From Gnetum montanum (Eukaryota; Streptophyta; Gnetopsida; Gnetales; Gnetaceae), in NCBI GenBank assembly GCA_015680685.1, contig MNCI01010504.1:383235-447234 (forward strand): a stretch of 64,000 bases of DNA, read 5' to 3'. Position numbers and translations under genes: made by a program. This document shows positions 1-11,739 of this stretch, one piece after another; positions within the stretch are counted from its first letter, which is position 1; every line of letters begins with the position of its first letter. Under the pieces are notes generated by a model. The model saw nothing but the letters and a program-made list of their open reading frames with translations. It made no database searches and was not told the DNA's origin.

Positions 1-1920
1 TTATAAATTGACTACATGGTCTTATCAAAAGAAGCCAAAAAAGTATGACTTGTACATTAGAAAAGTTTGCAGACCTAAAGAGAAAGAGAAAGAGGAAGGA
101 ATGACTACAGATAATGATAAAAGAACTAGTGATATTGAAGGATTAGAACACAATCATGAAGTAGCAACCTCAAATAAAATTAGAGACTTGAACAAATACA
201 TTAATATTAAAAAAGATAAGGATGTACTATATGATGGAGGACCTCATCTCAAACTCCATTAATAATGTTCATCATGGAAAGCAGGTAAGGTAAGTAATAA
301 TAAGTCCTTACTCCTTAGCTTGCTAGAATAATTTTGGATTAGTTTATGTTTATAAATGTTAGTAGTTAGAAAATTAATTAAATAGATTGTATTCAAAATC
401 CTTATTTTCCAAATAAAATATCACTTGATCTTCCAAGATGTTGAGCTATAGATGATAGCATATGACCAACAAAAGTTTAATGGATATTGATGTGAAGGGT
501 ATAAAGACTTACAAGGTAAGGTTTAGTATGGTTGCATCATAGTATTAGAACAGATATATCTTGTGATCCAATGATGTAGATATTATGCTTGTTGGAGTGT
601 AATATGTTAAAATATCAAATGGTTTAAAAAATGATGGATGAATATATTTTTGGTTCCTTAACTATATAAAATGATTTCAAGTGGTTTAAGTCTCTTAATT
701 GATATTCTTGAATCTTTAGAGAAAAATGATGGATAAATATATTTTTGGATCCTTAACTATATAAAATGATTTCAAGTGGTTTAAGGCTCTTAATTGATAT
801 TCTTGAATCTTATTGAAAGGGAAATATTTGTACTTTGATAGAATCTATTCATATTTATCATATTTTAAGCTACTACTAATCAAATAATTTAAGTTCAAAA
901 GTCTCCATCCTTGATTTTAATAGCTTTATAGATCTATTAATATTGATGAGATTATAGAATGCATCTCTACAAAGGCAAGGTAACCAAAGGAAGGAAATTC
1001 AAGTAGAAGATGCATTGCAAGAGTTGGAAGAATATTAATCACTTATGCAAGGGATGGTTGTTTTTATCTTTGGGACCATTGATGTAGGGAGAGTCTTTAG
1101 AGATTCTCACTAAGACACTCAAAGTTGCAAGATTTCAATCTCTAATACCCATAGCAGAAAATGAGCAAGGAAGAGATTATTCATACTTAAATATGAACAC
1201 TTAGGCATAGCCAATGGTATATAAAGCAACAAAATATTTTCATACTCTTTTTGGTAAAGTACTCAAGGTAATCATGAAAATTATTGACAAGATATTATAA
1301 ATTACCTTGAGATATAGTTTTTGTGCTAGTATTTGATTTTAACTTGGCCACATTAAATTTTTTTCTTTGTGATATAATATGTATTGCTTTTAACCATTAA
1401 AATATCTAGCATGATCAATAATCTAGGCCTTGATCATTTTATGATTTTTGAGCTCTTCAAAGTAAATTTACTATCTCTCTTTTTGAATATGGAATCTACT
1501 CATGATAACCTTTCACTGGAGCCCAGGAAAGAGAAATAAGATGTTCTTGATATATGATAAAGACTATTTGAAAATACTTTGCCTTTATTATGAATATAGC
1601 CTTTACAATCATAAAATCTATGCCATTATAGTGATTTTATTACTAATGGTTTATGTTTTACTATTTCAAAGACAAGTTCCTTTATCTTTAGTGCTTAGAC
1701 TTTGGATTTCAGGCTTTGGTTCCTGGATATCAATTCAAAGACTTAGATTACTTGTGCTCTATCTTTGTTTGTAAACAAATAAGGGGTATCCCTTAATGAG
1801 ATTTAATCTTTCATCATTAGTCCTATAAAACCTATGCTAAAGGATATATACTCTTTAACTAGATCCATCACATTTTCTTCCTTAGAAAAGTGTTTGTGCC
1901 TCTATGGGATTATCATATAA
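1..1920. other. AT-rich stretch, no recognised gene
   Basis: I see no recognisable gene, LTR or RNA gene here apart from the 95-bp tandem duplication listed separately. Short open frames exist (for example 8-262, lysine-rich and ending in a stop, and 1502-1774), but they show no family motif and nothing that sets them apart from chance in AT-rich DNA. The right edge runs into the integrase remnant of element H, so part of this stretch may be further, unrecognisable H sequence. Confidence 0.5.
631..818. repeat. 95-bp tandem duplication, two copies
   Basis: A unit beginning ATGATGGAT at 631 recurs at 726 with only a few differences. Both copies run through a TTCAAGTGGTTTAAG stretch and end near TTGAATCTT. 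The period is about 95 bp. Near-identity suggests a recent local duplication in otherwise old sequence. No coding potential is evident. Confidence 0.85.
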
Positions 1921-1929
1921 TGTTAGGTA

Positions 1930-2200
1930 CATATAGTGGAAATTTTACCTTGTGAAATTTTATTAAGGATGTTTGGGTAGGTACTTTTCATACTAGAATT
2001 AGAATCATTGAAATAAAAGCAATGGAAAATGTCTTTTATTATAATCCCAACCATATGCCTCAATGCCCTAAATTTTAAATACTTTGAAAGGGACCTTACA
2101 TTATCCACACCATCCACAAATCTGGTTTCTTACATATTTATCATCCAATGAGCCATAGAAGCTAATCCTCTTCAACAAATAACAAATCAAACCATTTACA
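1930..2200 (+). pseudogene. Element H: remnant of the end of integrase
   Basis: Piece by piece this matches the C-terminal end of integrase in element C (38640-38880). The shared blocks encode the AGAATC-type region, the DKVLYxNPxHVPQ-like segment, the GPYxI segment and the closing NxQQxKPF-like segment just before the non-coding region. It is heavily decayed and no long frame survives. The integrase core with its catalytic Asp/Asp/Glu is not visible upstream, so the rest of H's pol is either deleted or unrecognisable. The call rests only on co-linear similarity with the better copies in this window. Confidence 0.55.
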
Positions 2201-2282
2201 AAATCATGAGAGCCTAACACCCAATTATTCTTATCCACCACAAAAAATGCTTATTGTTTTTTTCATCTCCACCTCAACTCTC

Positions 2283-2297
2283 AATTATGGGGAAGAT
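2283..2297 (+). promoter_or_regulatory. Element H: internal polypurine-tract-like motif
   Basis: The sequence AATTATGGGGAAGATCAT sits directly after the end of pol and aligns with the conserved TCATGGGGGAGATGGCC motif of elements A, B, C and E. The G-run resembles the polypurine tract next to the 3' LTRs. The H copy is decayed. Confidence 0.45.
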
Positions 2298-2648
2298 CAT
2301 CATTTTAATTAAGCCTTGTGAACAAGATTTTTATCCTTTTTCTTACAATTTATTATCACTCTTCATAATTTTTGTTAATTTTTAACTTATTAAATATTTT
2401 CCAATTATTTGATATTTTTCAATTATTTTATCTTTTTCAAATTATTAAGAAGTTTTTCTATTCTTTAATATTTTTCACTATTTATATAAGTTTTCTATTC
2501 TTTGAGTTGTTTACTTTATGTTTTAAACACGTTTCATTGTTTTTGCTAATAAGTCATTGATCATGTGCAAGAAATAACTTACTTTGAGGAATTTTGTTCT
2601 ATGTTAACTATTATTAAAGGAACAACTATAAATACACTAAATTCATAA

Positions 2649-2805
2649 TGTTAGCCTAGTAGTAAGACACTTAATTTGGAAGTTCCATGTGATGGATTCG
2701 ATTTTGATGGGAAATTCTAAGTTATATAGAGTTCTAATTATAATATATATCATGGGGTGTACCTATATTTCACTTATTTTGAGTTTCAAGACCACACCCC
2801 ACACA
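2649..2805 (+). mobile_element. tRNA-derived SINE-like copy 1
   Basis: This unit of about 155 bp starts with a tRNA-like head. TAGCCTAGTAGTAAG resembles a pol III A box and GGATTCGATTTTG a B box. The tail reads ...TTTCACTTATTTTGAGTTTCAAGACCA. Head and tail both align with 3025-3170, and the head aligns with 46946-47035, so this is a dispersed family and not a lone tRNA relic. It lies in the post-pol region of element H. No clear target duplication is visible. Confidence 0.55.
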
Positions 2806-3024
2806 CACCACATCCACCCCATAGCCCCACCCCCCTCCCTTGGTAAATAACATCCATCCCTTCATTTCTTTTAATAAGAGTTTTTTAAAATGGAAATAAT
2901 GTGATCCCTATTACATTTAAACTAGCCCATGATCACTAACATTTAATGAAAGAAACAAGAGGGTTGGATAAGGACATGATATCAAGAGGATTTTTTGACT
3001 TCTTGAACTTTTAGTTAATGTTAT

Positions 3025-3170
3025 TCTAGTCTCAAGTTACCTAGTGGTATGGGTCTTGGCTTGGTAACCCTAGTCCATAGGTTCAATTCTACTAGTAGTA
3101 TTGAGTTATAAAATTCTATAAATCTTAGGGTATGCTTATGTCTCAATTATTTTGGGTTCCAACCCCCCCT
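3025..3170 (+). mobile_element. tRNA-derived SINE-like copy 2
   Basis: This is the best preserved of three copies. The A-box-like stretch ACCTAGTGGTATGGG is followed about 35 bp later by the B-box-like GGTTCAATTCTACTAG. The tail ...CTCAATTATTTTGGGTTCCAACCCC aligns with copy 1. The spacing and motifs fit an internal pol III promoter of tRNA origin. Its divergence from the other two copies points to an old family. Confidence 0.6.
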
Positions 3171-3499
3171 TATGTTGTCATATTATCACTCATGTTCTGT
3201 TCTCTTTGGCAATAAGATACAAAAACTATGTTATATGGTTAAGGCACTAGAAAGACGTTATACATGCTTGAAGGTTGTCCTATAAAAATGGTAACAATAT
3301 AATGATTAATTAATTTAAAGTTGAGATATCATTCTTAAAGTACCACTAGAAAGACATGTTACATATTCTTGATGATAGCCTACTTCCAAGAATCTCATGG
3401 TTGCTTGAACTAGCTTTATTATGTGACCCATGGTTGAAAGTGCACTATTGATGGATTTAGCATTGTTAATAAGATTGGAAAGATATATGATCCATGCCT

Positions 3500-3760
3500 A
3501 AAGATGATTTGCTAACTAATGGCCTATGTTGTCATAGCTATGATGTCACATCTATAGTATTGTCTTGATAACAAAACTATATATACCCATGCACCCTTAA
3601 CAATATTTCATATTTTTTCATTTCATAAGAGGAGTTCATGTTATTTTCTTATTTCATAGCCTTCTAAGTACCCTAGCTCCCAAGCAACATATATGATTTC
3701 TACCATTCAAAATTCTTTGAGCACCCAAATCTTAGCTTGTAGTCATGGAGGAGAGATAGC
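3500..3760 (+). promoter_or_regulatory. Element H: U3-like repeats and TATA box before ORF3
   Basis: Repeated CTATGTTGTCATAG / TATGATGTCACAT-type words are followed by a TATA-like CTATATATAC at 3578. These words resemble the U3 of H's own 3' LTR (TATGATATCATATGC, from 21120). From the TATA box on, the sequence is co-linear with 40450-40700 of element C and 16038-16260 of element A, which lie at the same place between pol and ORF3. It may be an internal promoter for ORF3. No direct evidence of transcription is available. Confidence 0.4.
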
Positions 3761-4389
3761 ACTTTATGAAATTTTTTCTAAAATGCTAAGGTAATAACAA
3801 TTTGATATTATGAAGTTGTGGAACTATTTGTGATCCTTATTATTATTGTAATAGTGTGAAATAGCCAATTTGTCTAATTGCCAATGATTGAAAGTCAATT
3901 TGTTTAAATTATTAATCTAGAATCCAGAATTTAATACAATTATTTAATGATTTAAATTTGAGAATGACTTTTTGATATGGGATATTTTCCAAATATCTGA
4001 TTACATCACTATGTGTGCTTGTCAAATTTTTAATCCTTAAAATTAAGATTTCTAGCATTAATAATTTTTCATTTGTAATTGCATATTAATTTGGGAATTT
4101 TTGACAAGATGCAAATTGGGACTTTTTTGGTAATTTCAAATAGATCCTTTTAATTTTACAATTAAAATTAAACTCAATAGTTAATTCCCTTGTGATCTAT
4201 GATCAGACCAAGAAAATTGAAGAAATGTTGAGTTAATTTAAATATTTGATAATTTTTTATGAAAATGTCATTTCAACCTTAGTGATTGTGGATGGCTCTA
4301 AGAAAAACCTTGAAACTAGAGGAACATCATAGCATAATAGTGAGAAGCGTAGTCTCTATTAGTACACTAGCCTATGCCTGAAGCAAAAC

Positions 4390-7222
4390 AATTAGCTTAG
4401 GTTGAAGCATTAGTATCATTTGCTCTGGAATCAAGAAAAAAACTAAATTTATCAAAGGACTATATCAAAGTGATTTGCAATAAAACCAACATGGTCAGTG
4501 TTATAACTGAGTTATATTTTGGTTTATTTTTAGAATTCATCCCACTATATGTTAGAGAATAGTTGCATGCATTACAATTTTGGCTAGCTATTTTCACAAA
4601 TGATGAATGGTATTTAGAGGAAATGTATTAGTTTGTCATAATAAATAGGAAGATGCAATCATTAAAATTAAAGGGATATTAGTCTCATATGTAGTTGAAG
4701 CCATTACTGCAACATTGGGATTGCCTCATATTGACATAGAAATAGTTCTCATATTAATCCATTTAGATCATGTAACAAAAAATTTATAGTTGGAAAGAGC
4801 TATTGAAGGTGCAAAAAAGGAATATGTGTCTTGAAATCATTCACCAACTTTTACTTGTGGAAAAACATCCTTGAATGCACAATAACAATATTTAATACTT
4901 ATGAATATTTCCAAGACATGGCAATGTAGGCTCATAAACTATGTGTACTAATTTTTTGAATATGCATACCCTTTGCTTTAAATGAAATTTATGATGTTGC
5001 ACATGACTATTTTTTGATTTTTGGTTTCAATAACCTATAGAAATGCTTGGGGCTTTTTGATTGGTCTAGGCATTCATCTATTTTTCTAAAGGATCTTCTA
5101 CCCTTCATGATGATACTATTATTATAATTGTTGAGTTGGGGATTCACCTCTATTGTTATATAAATGACTAGAACTTCCCTCAAAAAAACTATGGTTCACT
5201 ATTATTGCTATATAATATTAATTTCAAGATAGAAACATATCACTTATATTTCACAATGTGTCTTAATAAGGTATCTACATATGTAGAAAGCGGAAGTATC
5301 ATTCTTAGAAATAAATATCTAGTAAACTTGATACATCTTCATTTTCTGGAGACAAAACAAAGATTCAAAGAGAAGAAATTAGGAAAATCCATACTACTAT
5401 TCTCTTTTTTTTTTTTCATTATAAAGTTGTTCAAATGTGCTGTAATCTTAGGATACAATAGTCATATAGTTAGCAGAGTCCAAATTGCATCCTATGATAA
5501 AATGATAAAACTTGTTATAGCTAAGAAAGATCAAGTGGAACCACCATTAAGCATACTAATAGAAATAATTCTAGCATTATAAACTAGTGGTGCAAGTTCT
5601 AGTACCTACATCTTATCAAAAGAACCAAGAGACTATAAACTAACAATGAGCCATTTGCAAGAACTCATAGATACTATAAGTTGGAGAATAAGAGATGTGG
5701 CTAGGATGTTCAAGGTTTTACAACATCAAATAGAGATCTCATTAGATCCTATAGTTGAGAAAATTTTGACTAATTTCATGAGAGATGATTGAAATGCTTA
5801 GATCTCTGGGAATACTACTACATTTCAAGTTACACTAGAAATAGGAGAAGGAGCTACTATTGCAGCATGAAGAAGAACATTGCATTTGTAGTTACATTAG
5901 ATATGGGGGAAGGAATCATAGTTGCAATAATGCAACATGAAGAAGAACAAGGGGTTTTAGAACTAAAGATTCTTTCAAAATTCTGGTTATAACACTAAGC
6001 AATTTCATTAGGTTACAAGAAATAGGAGAAGGAGCTACTATTGCAACATGAAGAAGAACATTGCATTTGCAGTTACATTAGATATGGGAGAAGGAATCAT
6101 AGTTGCAGTAATGCAACATGAAGAAGAACAAGGGGTTTTAGAACTAAAGATTCTTTCAAAATTCTGGTTCTAACACTAAGCAATTTCATTGGGTTACAGG
6201 AAGTGCAAACAACAATTGAAGCTAGAGAAAAGGTAAAGACATAATGAATGTAGATTGACATGAAGATGAATTAGAAAAACTAATATAGATGGGAAGACCC
6301 TTCCAAGATACCATTGATATTCCTTAGGACATAATGCTACTTAGTCTAAGCTAATTTCTACTAAAGGAAAGTTGGTTATTGAAGAGTCAATACTACAAGA
6401 TGCTGAATCTAATATCCAGAATTTGCAAAACAAATTAGCATAAGTTAAAATTCGAATTCAAGATCCTATGAGAAATGTTGCTTCAAACTACTTGGAATAG
6501 TTTAGAATAGAGTATGATAACAATCTTATGAAAAAATTGGATCAACTAGAAATAGAAAGGCAGTAAGCAATATGAAACACCCTTGTAGTAAACACCAAAA
6601 CCTATGCTTATGCAAAAGTTGTTAGTACACTCAAAGAAGAAAAAAACCCTCAATGTTGATAATAGAGGATTAGTTAATGGAGAAAAAGAAAAGGACCAAG
6701 TAGAAGAAAAGATCAATTACCATATAGAATAATTTGCAAAATTTAGACTAGGTATTAATAAGCTGATCAAAGAAAACATAAGCCTATTAATAAAAGAAGT
6801 TTGCACAATCCATTAGAAGTCTACTATTGAAATTAGAAAATGGAAAAAGCAAGGCCAAAGATCATGAAAAGTTGAAAGAACATTTTAGAGGACAAGAGGG
6901 CATGTAGAAGAAAGTAAGTAAATAAGAAATTAAATTGATAAAGGCAAAAATCAATGCTACAATATAACATTTTCTTGAATGGCAACAAGTCCTTTAGGGC
7001 ATCACTACAATTAATAAGGAAGAAATAAAAACGAAAGAATTACAAATTTAAAATATGACATAGTATCTTGACTTGCCCAATATTAGGTATATAAAGCTGA
7101 TAATGTTAAAAGAAAGTATACCAAGAAATGAGTTGGAAAAGTAGATGGCAACCATGTACTTACTATATGAAAATGAGCATAATTACTATAATGAGATATA
7201 ACAAAAACTACATATTGCTAAT
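4390..7222 (+). pseudogene. Element H: ORF3, left part, split by element A
   Basis: This is a diverged copy of the third ORF seen in A, C and D. Conserved blocks are, in order, a GLFLEF-like segment (about 4530), a DEWYLEE...VSYVVEAI segment (4600-4720), the K-x-TYV...NLIHLHFLETKQRFKE segment (5260-5400), and a long charged, helix-rich region (5640-7120) with coiled-coil-like heptads such as QDAESNIQNLQNKLA. Stops and small insertions are frequent; about 370 bp near 4830-5200 has no match in the other copies. The frame is cut at 7222 by insertion of element A and resumes at 20500. Function is unknown. Confidence 0.6.
5823..6190 (+). repeat. 181-bp tandem duplication inside ORF3 of H
   Basis: The segment starting near 5823 recurs at about 6004, with a period of 181 bp and very few differences. 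Each copy holds two shorter repeats whose translation reads VTLxxGEGxxxAxMQHEEEQ. The duplication is much younger than the surrounding decay. Confidence 0.85.
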
Positions 7223-8148
7223 TGATTATTCATCATTGGTTGCTTTCATTGATGAGGCCTCATCGATGCAGTCAACATGTCGACAAGGCCTTGTTGATGC
7301 ATCTCACCCTATGTCGATGAAGCCCCATGAATGCAATGTCTACCTATTGCCTATAAATACATGCCTACGAGTCACATTTATGGCAATCTAGATTTCAATA
7401 GCAACAAAGCTCTTGTGATTTTTTCATTTGAAAGTTAGAATTTTTTCCTAAGTGCTTGCAACAACAATCACAGTGTACGGATCTTTATTCCAGCATTTTT
7501 GTACCTGAGCATGATAGTGTGTGTAACAATAAATACAAGCTTTCTGATAAACCTTGTAGCAATTTGGATAGATTAGCGATTTTATTTATGCATTCAATGT
7601 TTTCAATTATTTGTTAATTATTCTTAATTATTTCACAAATATTTTCTAGCAATTGGGTTATTGAGGCTATTAATCTAGAAAGATTAAATACATAAGTATA
7701 ACCACTTTAAGCATAACATGTATTTTCTTGGTAATCCTAGCAATGTTATTGCTTAGTATGCCCAATAGTACAATGCTTGGTCACCTAGTAGTAGATATGT
7801 GGGTTTAGGACATGTACTAAAAGTAGGAATGGATACTTATGTTAGGATTAGTTAAATGCTAGTAAATTAGTTAATTTAGATTAGTTAATCAAATTACTTT
7901 TATCCATACTCGAGCACCAATCTATAAAACATAAAAAAATGATAAAAATTGAATGCCTTGGTTACACTTAATCATACCAATGAATGTCACAAGTGTAATT
8001 GGGAAGACAATGATTGACCTTAAGGCTAGAATCACTTCCTAAAGGGCTAGTGCACTAGAAATAATGAAGTCCACAAAATTTGATCAGATCATGTGTGAAC
8101 ACTTTGTGATTCATATGGTTTGGTGTAGGGGTACTTTGCCACTCAGCA
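7223..8148 (+). repeat. Element A 5' LTR
   Basis: This 926-bp copy aligns along its length with 19585-20499. U3 (7223-7345) is built of short words around GATGAGGCC and CATCGATG. A TATA box lies at 7351-7359 (CTATAAATA). An AATAAA-like poly(A) signal (CAATAAATACAAGC) lies near 7530. The LTR ends ...CACTCAGCA at 8148, directly before the primer binding site. Confidence 0.9.
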
Positions 8149-8149
8149 T

Positions 8150-8166
8150 TGGTGTCATTGCCAAGA
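8150..8166 (+). promoter_or_regulatory. Element A primer binding site (tRNA-Asp type)
   Basis: The sequence is TGGTGTCATTGCCAAGA. The expected complement of plant tRNA-Asp(GUC) is TGGCGCCGTTGCCGGGG. Nearly every difference is C to T or G to A, the signature of methyl-cytosine deamination. It lies one base after the LTR, as expected for minus-strand priming. Confidence 0.75.
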
Positions 8167-8309
8167 AATTTTGTTTGTGGAACTTGCACTATTTAGGTCT
8201 AAGTGAATATCACTAATATCATTGTATGAACATAAATATCCATATCATTTCCACTATACATAAAAAATTATTATAAAAAGCACACTAAAAATTTCATTTT
8301 TTTTGCAAA

Positions 8310-10160
8310 ATGTCTTCTTCCTCTTGCAAGCTTGAACATACTAAACCATCGATCCCACAAGAATGTAAGGTGGTATACACTCATCCAAATAAGTTTGTGC
8401 TAAATTTCACCTTCATCCTACATCAAGATGAACAAATGCAATGACATGATATGGAGGGCAATGTTGCCTTGTCCCCTGATAGATCTATGCCCAGAATGCT
8501 ATTTAAAACCCTTAAGAAGTTGGGTATAGCATATCTTCATAAAGAATACATTGTGGATGGATACAACACAAAACTATTGTCCCATTGAAACACAACGTAA
8601 GCAAGATAAACATCAGGAGAAACTTCATGAAGCTACAAAGGGGAAACATTACACTAGCTACTTGTTCTTGCTAGATCAAGAGAACAATGAGGATCCTTCC
8701 TTGGAAGGTTCTCAACATGAAGATTCTCCACCCCCTACTACTAATGATGAGGGTGTGAACTTGACCCCATGATTGAATATTCATAAATTGGGGTCAAAAA
8801 AGAGTAATAGCCAAGGTAGGAACTTAGGTAAACATTGCAGTAACAAGGGATCTAAGGATGGTGATCATAATAAACATAAGAGTGGTGGTGGACACTACAA
8901 TGGTGATGGTGGTCCACCTTCCTCTTCATCTGATTCTAAAAATTCCTCTTCATTTGATAGTTCTTATGGAAGCCACCATTGAAACAACCATTGTGAAGGT
9001 GATCAATGAAGTAACAATAACCATGAAGGTCATCAAAATTAAAGGGATATCCAAAACCATCATCAGCATCATCAATGCAATGATAATGATGAACCTTTAT
9101 TGGTGACTCATAGTATGCTTAACATTGTAGAGGTAGTGAAAATCCTAACTAGGCAAATGAAGGATAGTTAGATCAAGCACCTACATATGAATAATATCCC
9201 AAGATTTGAGGGGGGATACAATTCTGATCTACAAACACATCTACAAGATTTTCAAGACACTTGTGCTTTATAGAACATAGAGAACAAGTGGCAGAAACTT
9301 TTTCCAAGGACACTCATTCAAGAAGCTAAATTTTGGTATCAATCCTTAGAGTCAGAATCTATCAAAAAATGGAGTACCATGTTAGAACTATTCAATGATA
9401 AATACCAAACATACTCTAGAGTGTCTAATATGAGAAGGAAAATCCAAGGCTGGAAACAAGGAGCACATGAGCCCTTGGATGCCATCATGGGTTGATACTA
9501 TTCACTTTTATATCAATGCCCAAGCCATGGTTGCTCTCAAAGGGAACAACTTCACCACATCACAAATGGGCTCAAAGCAGAAATAAGAAGAACCCTTAGG
9601 ATGTATGCCCAAGGAATATTGTCTAAAATGAGAGCTCATCAAATCCAAAGGTTAATTAAGCAAGTAGAAAAAGAAGAAGGTGAGCTACAAAAGAGGGAAA
9701 GTGCTAAAGAATATGATAGGGATCCTTCCATTAGAAAATGAGAGGTCTAATTTTGTGATGAGGAGGAGTCACAACTTGATGAAGTGATGAACAAAAAGGC
9801 CTTGCCCATACAAAAATCTATTTCTAACATTTTGGCCAAGGTTGACAAGTTATAAGACTATTTGGATGAAAAATTTCAAACCACTTTAAAGATTGTTGAA
9901 GAATCCAAAGAGCAAAATAGTGATCATAATCATAGGAGGTGAAAAGAAGCTAAACATGCCTACCAAAGAGGTAAGGGCAAAGCTACTGTAGTAGAGAAAG
10001 TTGTGGAGTCTAACTCTGATGATGAAACTGAATGTGACATCTATCAATATGAACATCCAAAGGGGTGTTTCCCTATGGTGTCACACTTGTAAGAGTCTAA
10101 AGTATATGCATTGAATCCTCACCTAGCATGTAGGCTAGCCCCAAGAAGATTGCCTTATCC
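8310..10160 (+). pseudogene. gag: Element A gag
   Basis: The likely start is the ATG at 8310 (MSSSSCKLE), matching the gag starts of C (32790), F (54865) and E (56994). The product would be the structural capsid/nucleocapsid protein that packages element RNA. Visible blocks are a low-complexity Ser/Asp/His-rich segment (8780-9000), the capsid-like stretch beginning NNIPRFEGG (9188), a GYSQREQLHHI-like stretch (9530), a charged helical region (9650-9720), and a zinc-knuckle-like CDIxQYEHPKGCFPMVSHL (10038-10090) in which the second Cys has become Tyr. Many TAG/TGA stops and frame changes make it non-functional. Confidence 0.75.
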
Positions 10161-10739
10161 TCAAGATAGTCCAAGATAGTTCCACTAGCAACAACAAACT
10201 TATTATCGAAGTGAAGCTCCTCCACAATTGTACAAATAATACCAATAGTGGTATCAACCACAATCATGGGGAATGCCATCACCAAGGTAGTAGTACCCTT
10301 ATAGGCAACCAAATCCATATGAGTACTATGTTCAACAACCCATCTCCCATAAAAGTTCTACAAGTCATGCATCATTATAGCATCACTATTACCCTCTAGA
10401 GTACCACTAAACACATTCACCATCTACTCAAGGGAAAAACCCATATCCATATCCCTATCATCCTCCACATCCCTCTACACCTACACCTCCACCTTCAACT
10501 TAATTACCTACTACTCTATTCATGTAGGGTGAAATTCCTCCATACCCATAACAATGAAATGCTACAAGGGTTGTACACTCCCAACCAATTTCTCAACCAA
10601 GTGGTCTAGATAATTGATCAAAAAATGACCTTTATTCTAGCCTAACAGTCCTCTCCAGCCCTCACAACCTACTCTACTTGATCACCCTACATCTCCAACA
10701 TCCTCATCCTCTACATCAAATACCTTTGAGTTCCCTTCA

Positions 10740-11250
10740 AACCAAGTGCCTCCTAGGATCCGTAATATAATGTTAATCCATGTTGCTTTTGATTGGATTA
10801 AGGCTAGAAACCTTCCTACAAAAAGATCTAATCTAGGAAGTCCACTCATCTATTTACAAATTGTTGGACAAGAGCCATGCAAAGCTCTTCTTGGATCTAG
10901 TTTCGGAGTTAACCTCATCTCTCATGATATGTATAAGGCCTAGAACCTACCACCTCTTAAAAAGAGCAACATCCATTTAGAATTAGCAGATTAGTTAATT
11001 ACTATCCCTTTGGAATTAGCAAAGGACATTGTGACCACAATTTGTGGGTGGTCCTATCCTACTAATTTTCTAATAATCAAGGTGAACAATTACAAAAGTG
11101 ACTTCCCCATCATTATGGGAAGGGCTTGGTTAAGCATGGTCAATGCATGAATGGGAATAAGGGACCTATCCTTAGAAATATCCAAGCAAAATAAGTTAGG
11201 AAAAATAGAGAAGAAGCATATTTCATGCATCACATACAGTTATAAAGGGT
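10740..11250 (+). pseudogene. pol: Element A protease domain
   Basis: Aspartic protease of the retroelement type, which cleaves the Gag-Pol polyprotein. The active-site block reads EPCKALLGSSFGVNLIS (from 10870), where the better copy in element B has ALLDSGSSVNLIS. The catalytic Asp-Ser-Gly is therefore lost here. The downstream flap-like TTICGWSYP and the closing IIMGRAWLS (11112-11140) are kept. Several in-frame stops are present. Confidence 0.75.
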
Positions 11251-11739
11251 GTAATTGCATGCAAAAGATTTGGTCCATCAAGAGCACATATCTTAAGGCA
11301 TGCAATTAATGTACACAAGAAATTAATATTCAATAGTGTCTATATGCTATAGCCACAAAGTAGGACGGTACCTAGTGGCTGATAGCTGATTTAGATAGCA
11401 ACATAATATGCATGGAGCCAACTAAGAGTCTAACATGTGCATATGTTGAAGGCATGAACAAAATTGAACAAGTTCATTCCCAACTCTCTAATGAAGATGA
11501 TGATACTTGTTGGAGAGAGTTGGAGATCCTTGATCACTTTAAGTGAAGCCCTTAGAACCAAAAACTTTACTGACTAGTATGGAGTATGCATTTTTGAAGA
11601 ATGATAAATTGGTCATCATTAATGTCAAACTTGATCCTAAACAAAAAGAAAAGTTGTTAAAAGTAGTGAATAGTTGGTCAACAACCTTTGCTTAGTCATA
11701 TCTAGAGTTAATAGGAATCTATCCAAGGATATGCCAACA

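Noticed and set aside
8-262. 84-codon lysine-rich open frame at the left edge
   Set aside because: No family motif, no counterpart in the window, and short for AT-rich DNA; kept only as unassigned sequence.
1502-1774. 90-codon hydrophobic open frame
   Set aside because: Leucine-rich translation of T-rich DNA with no recognisable motif or conserved copy.
2372-2560. 62-codon Phe/Leu-rich open frame
   Set aside because: It lies in the T-rich post-pol stretch that follows integrase in every element; it is compositional.
2649-2720. tRNA gene
   Set aside because: A- and B-box-like words are present, but no cloverleaf can be drawn and a shared non-tRNA tail follows; treated as SINE-like.
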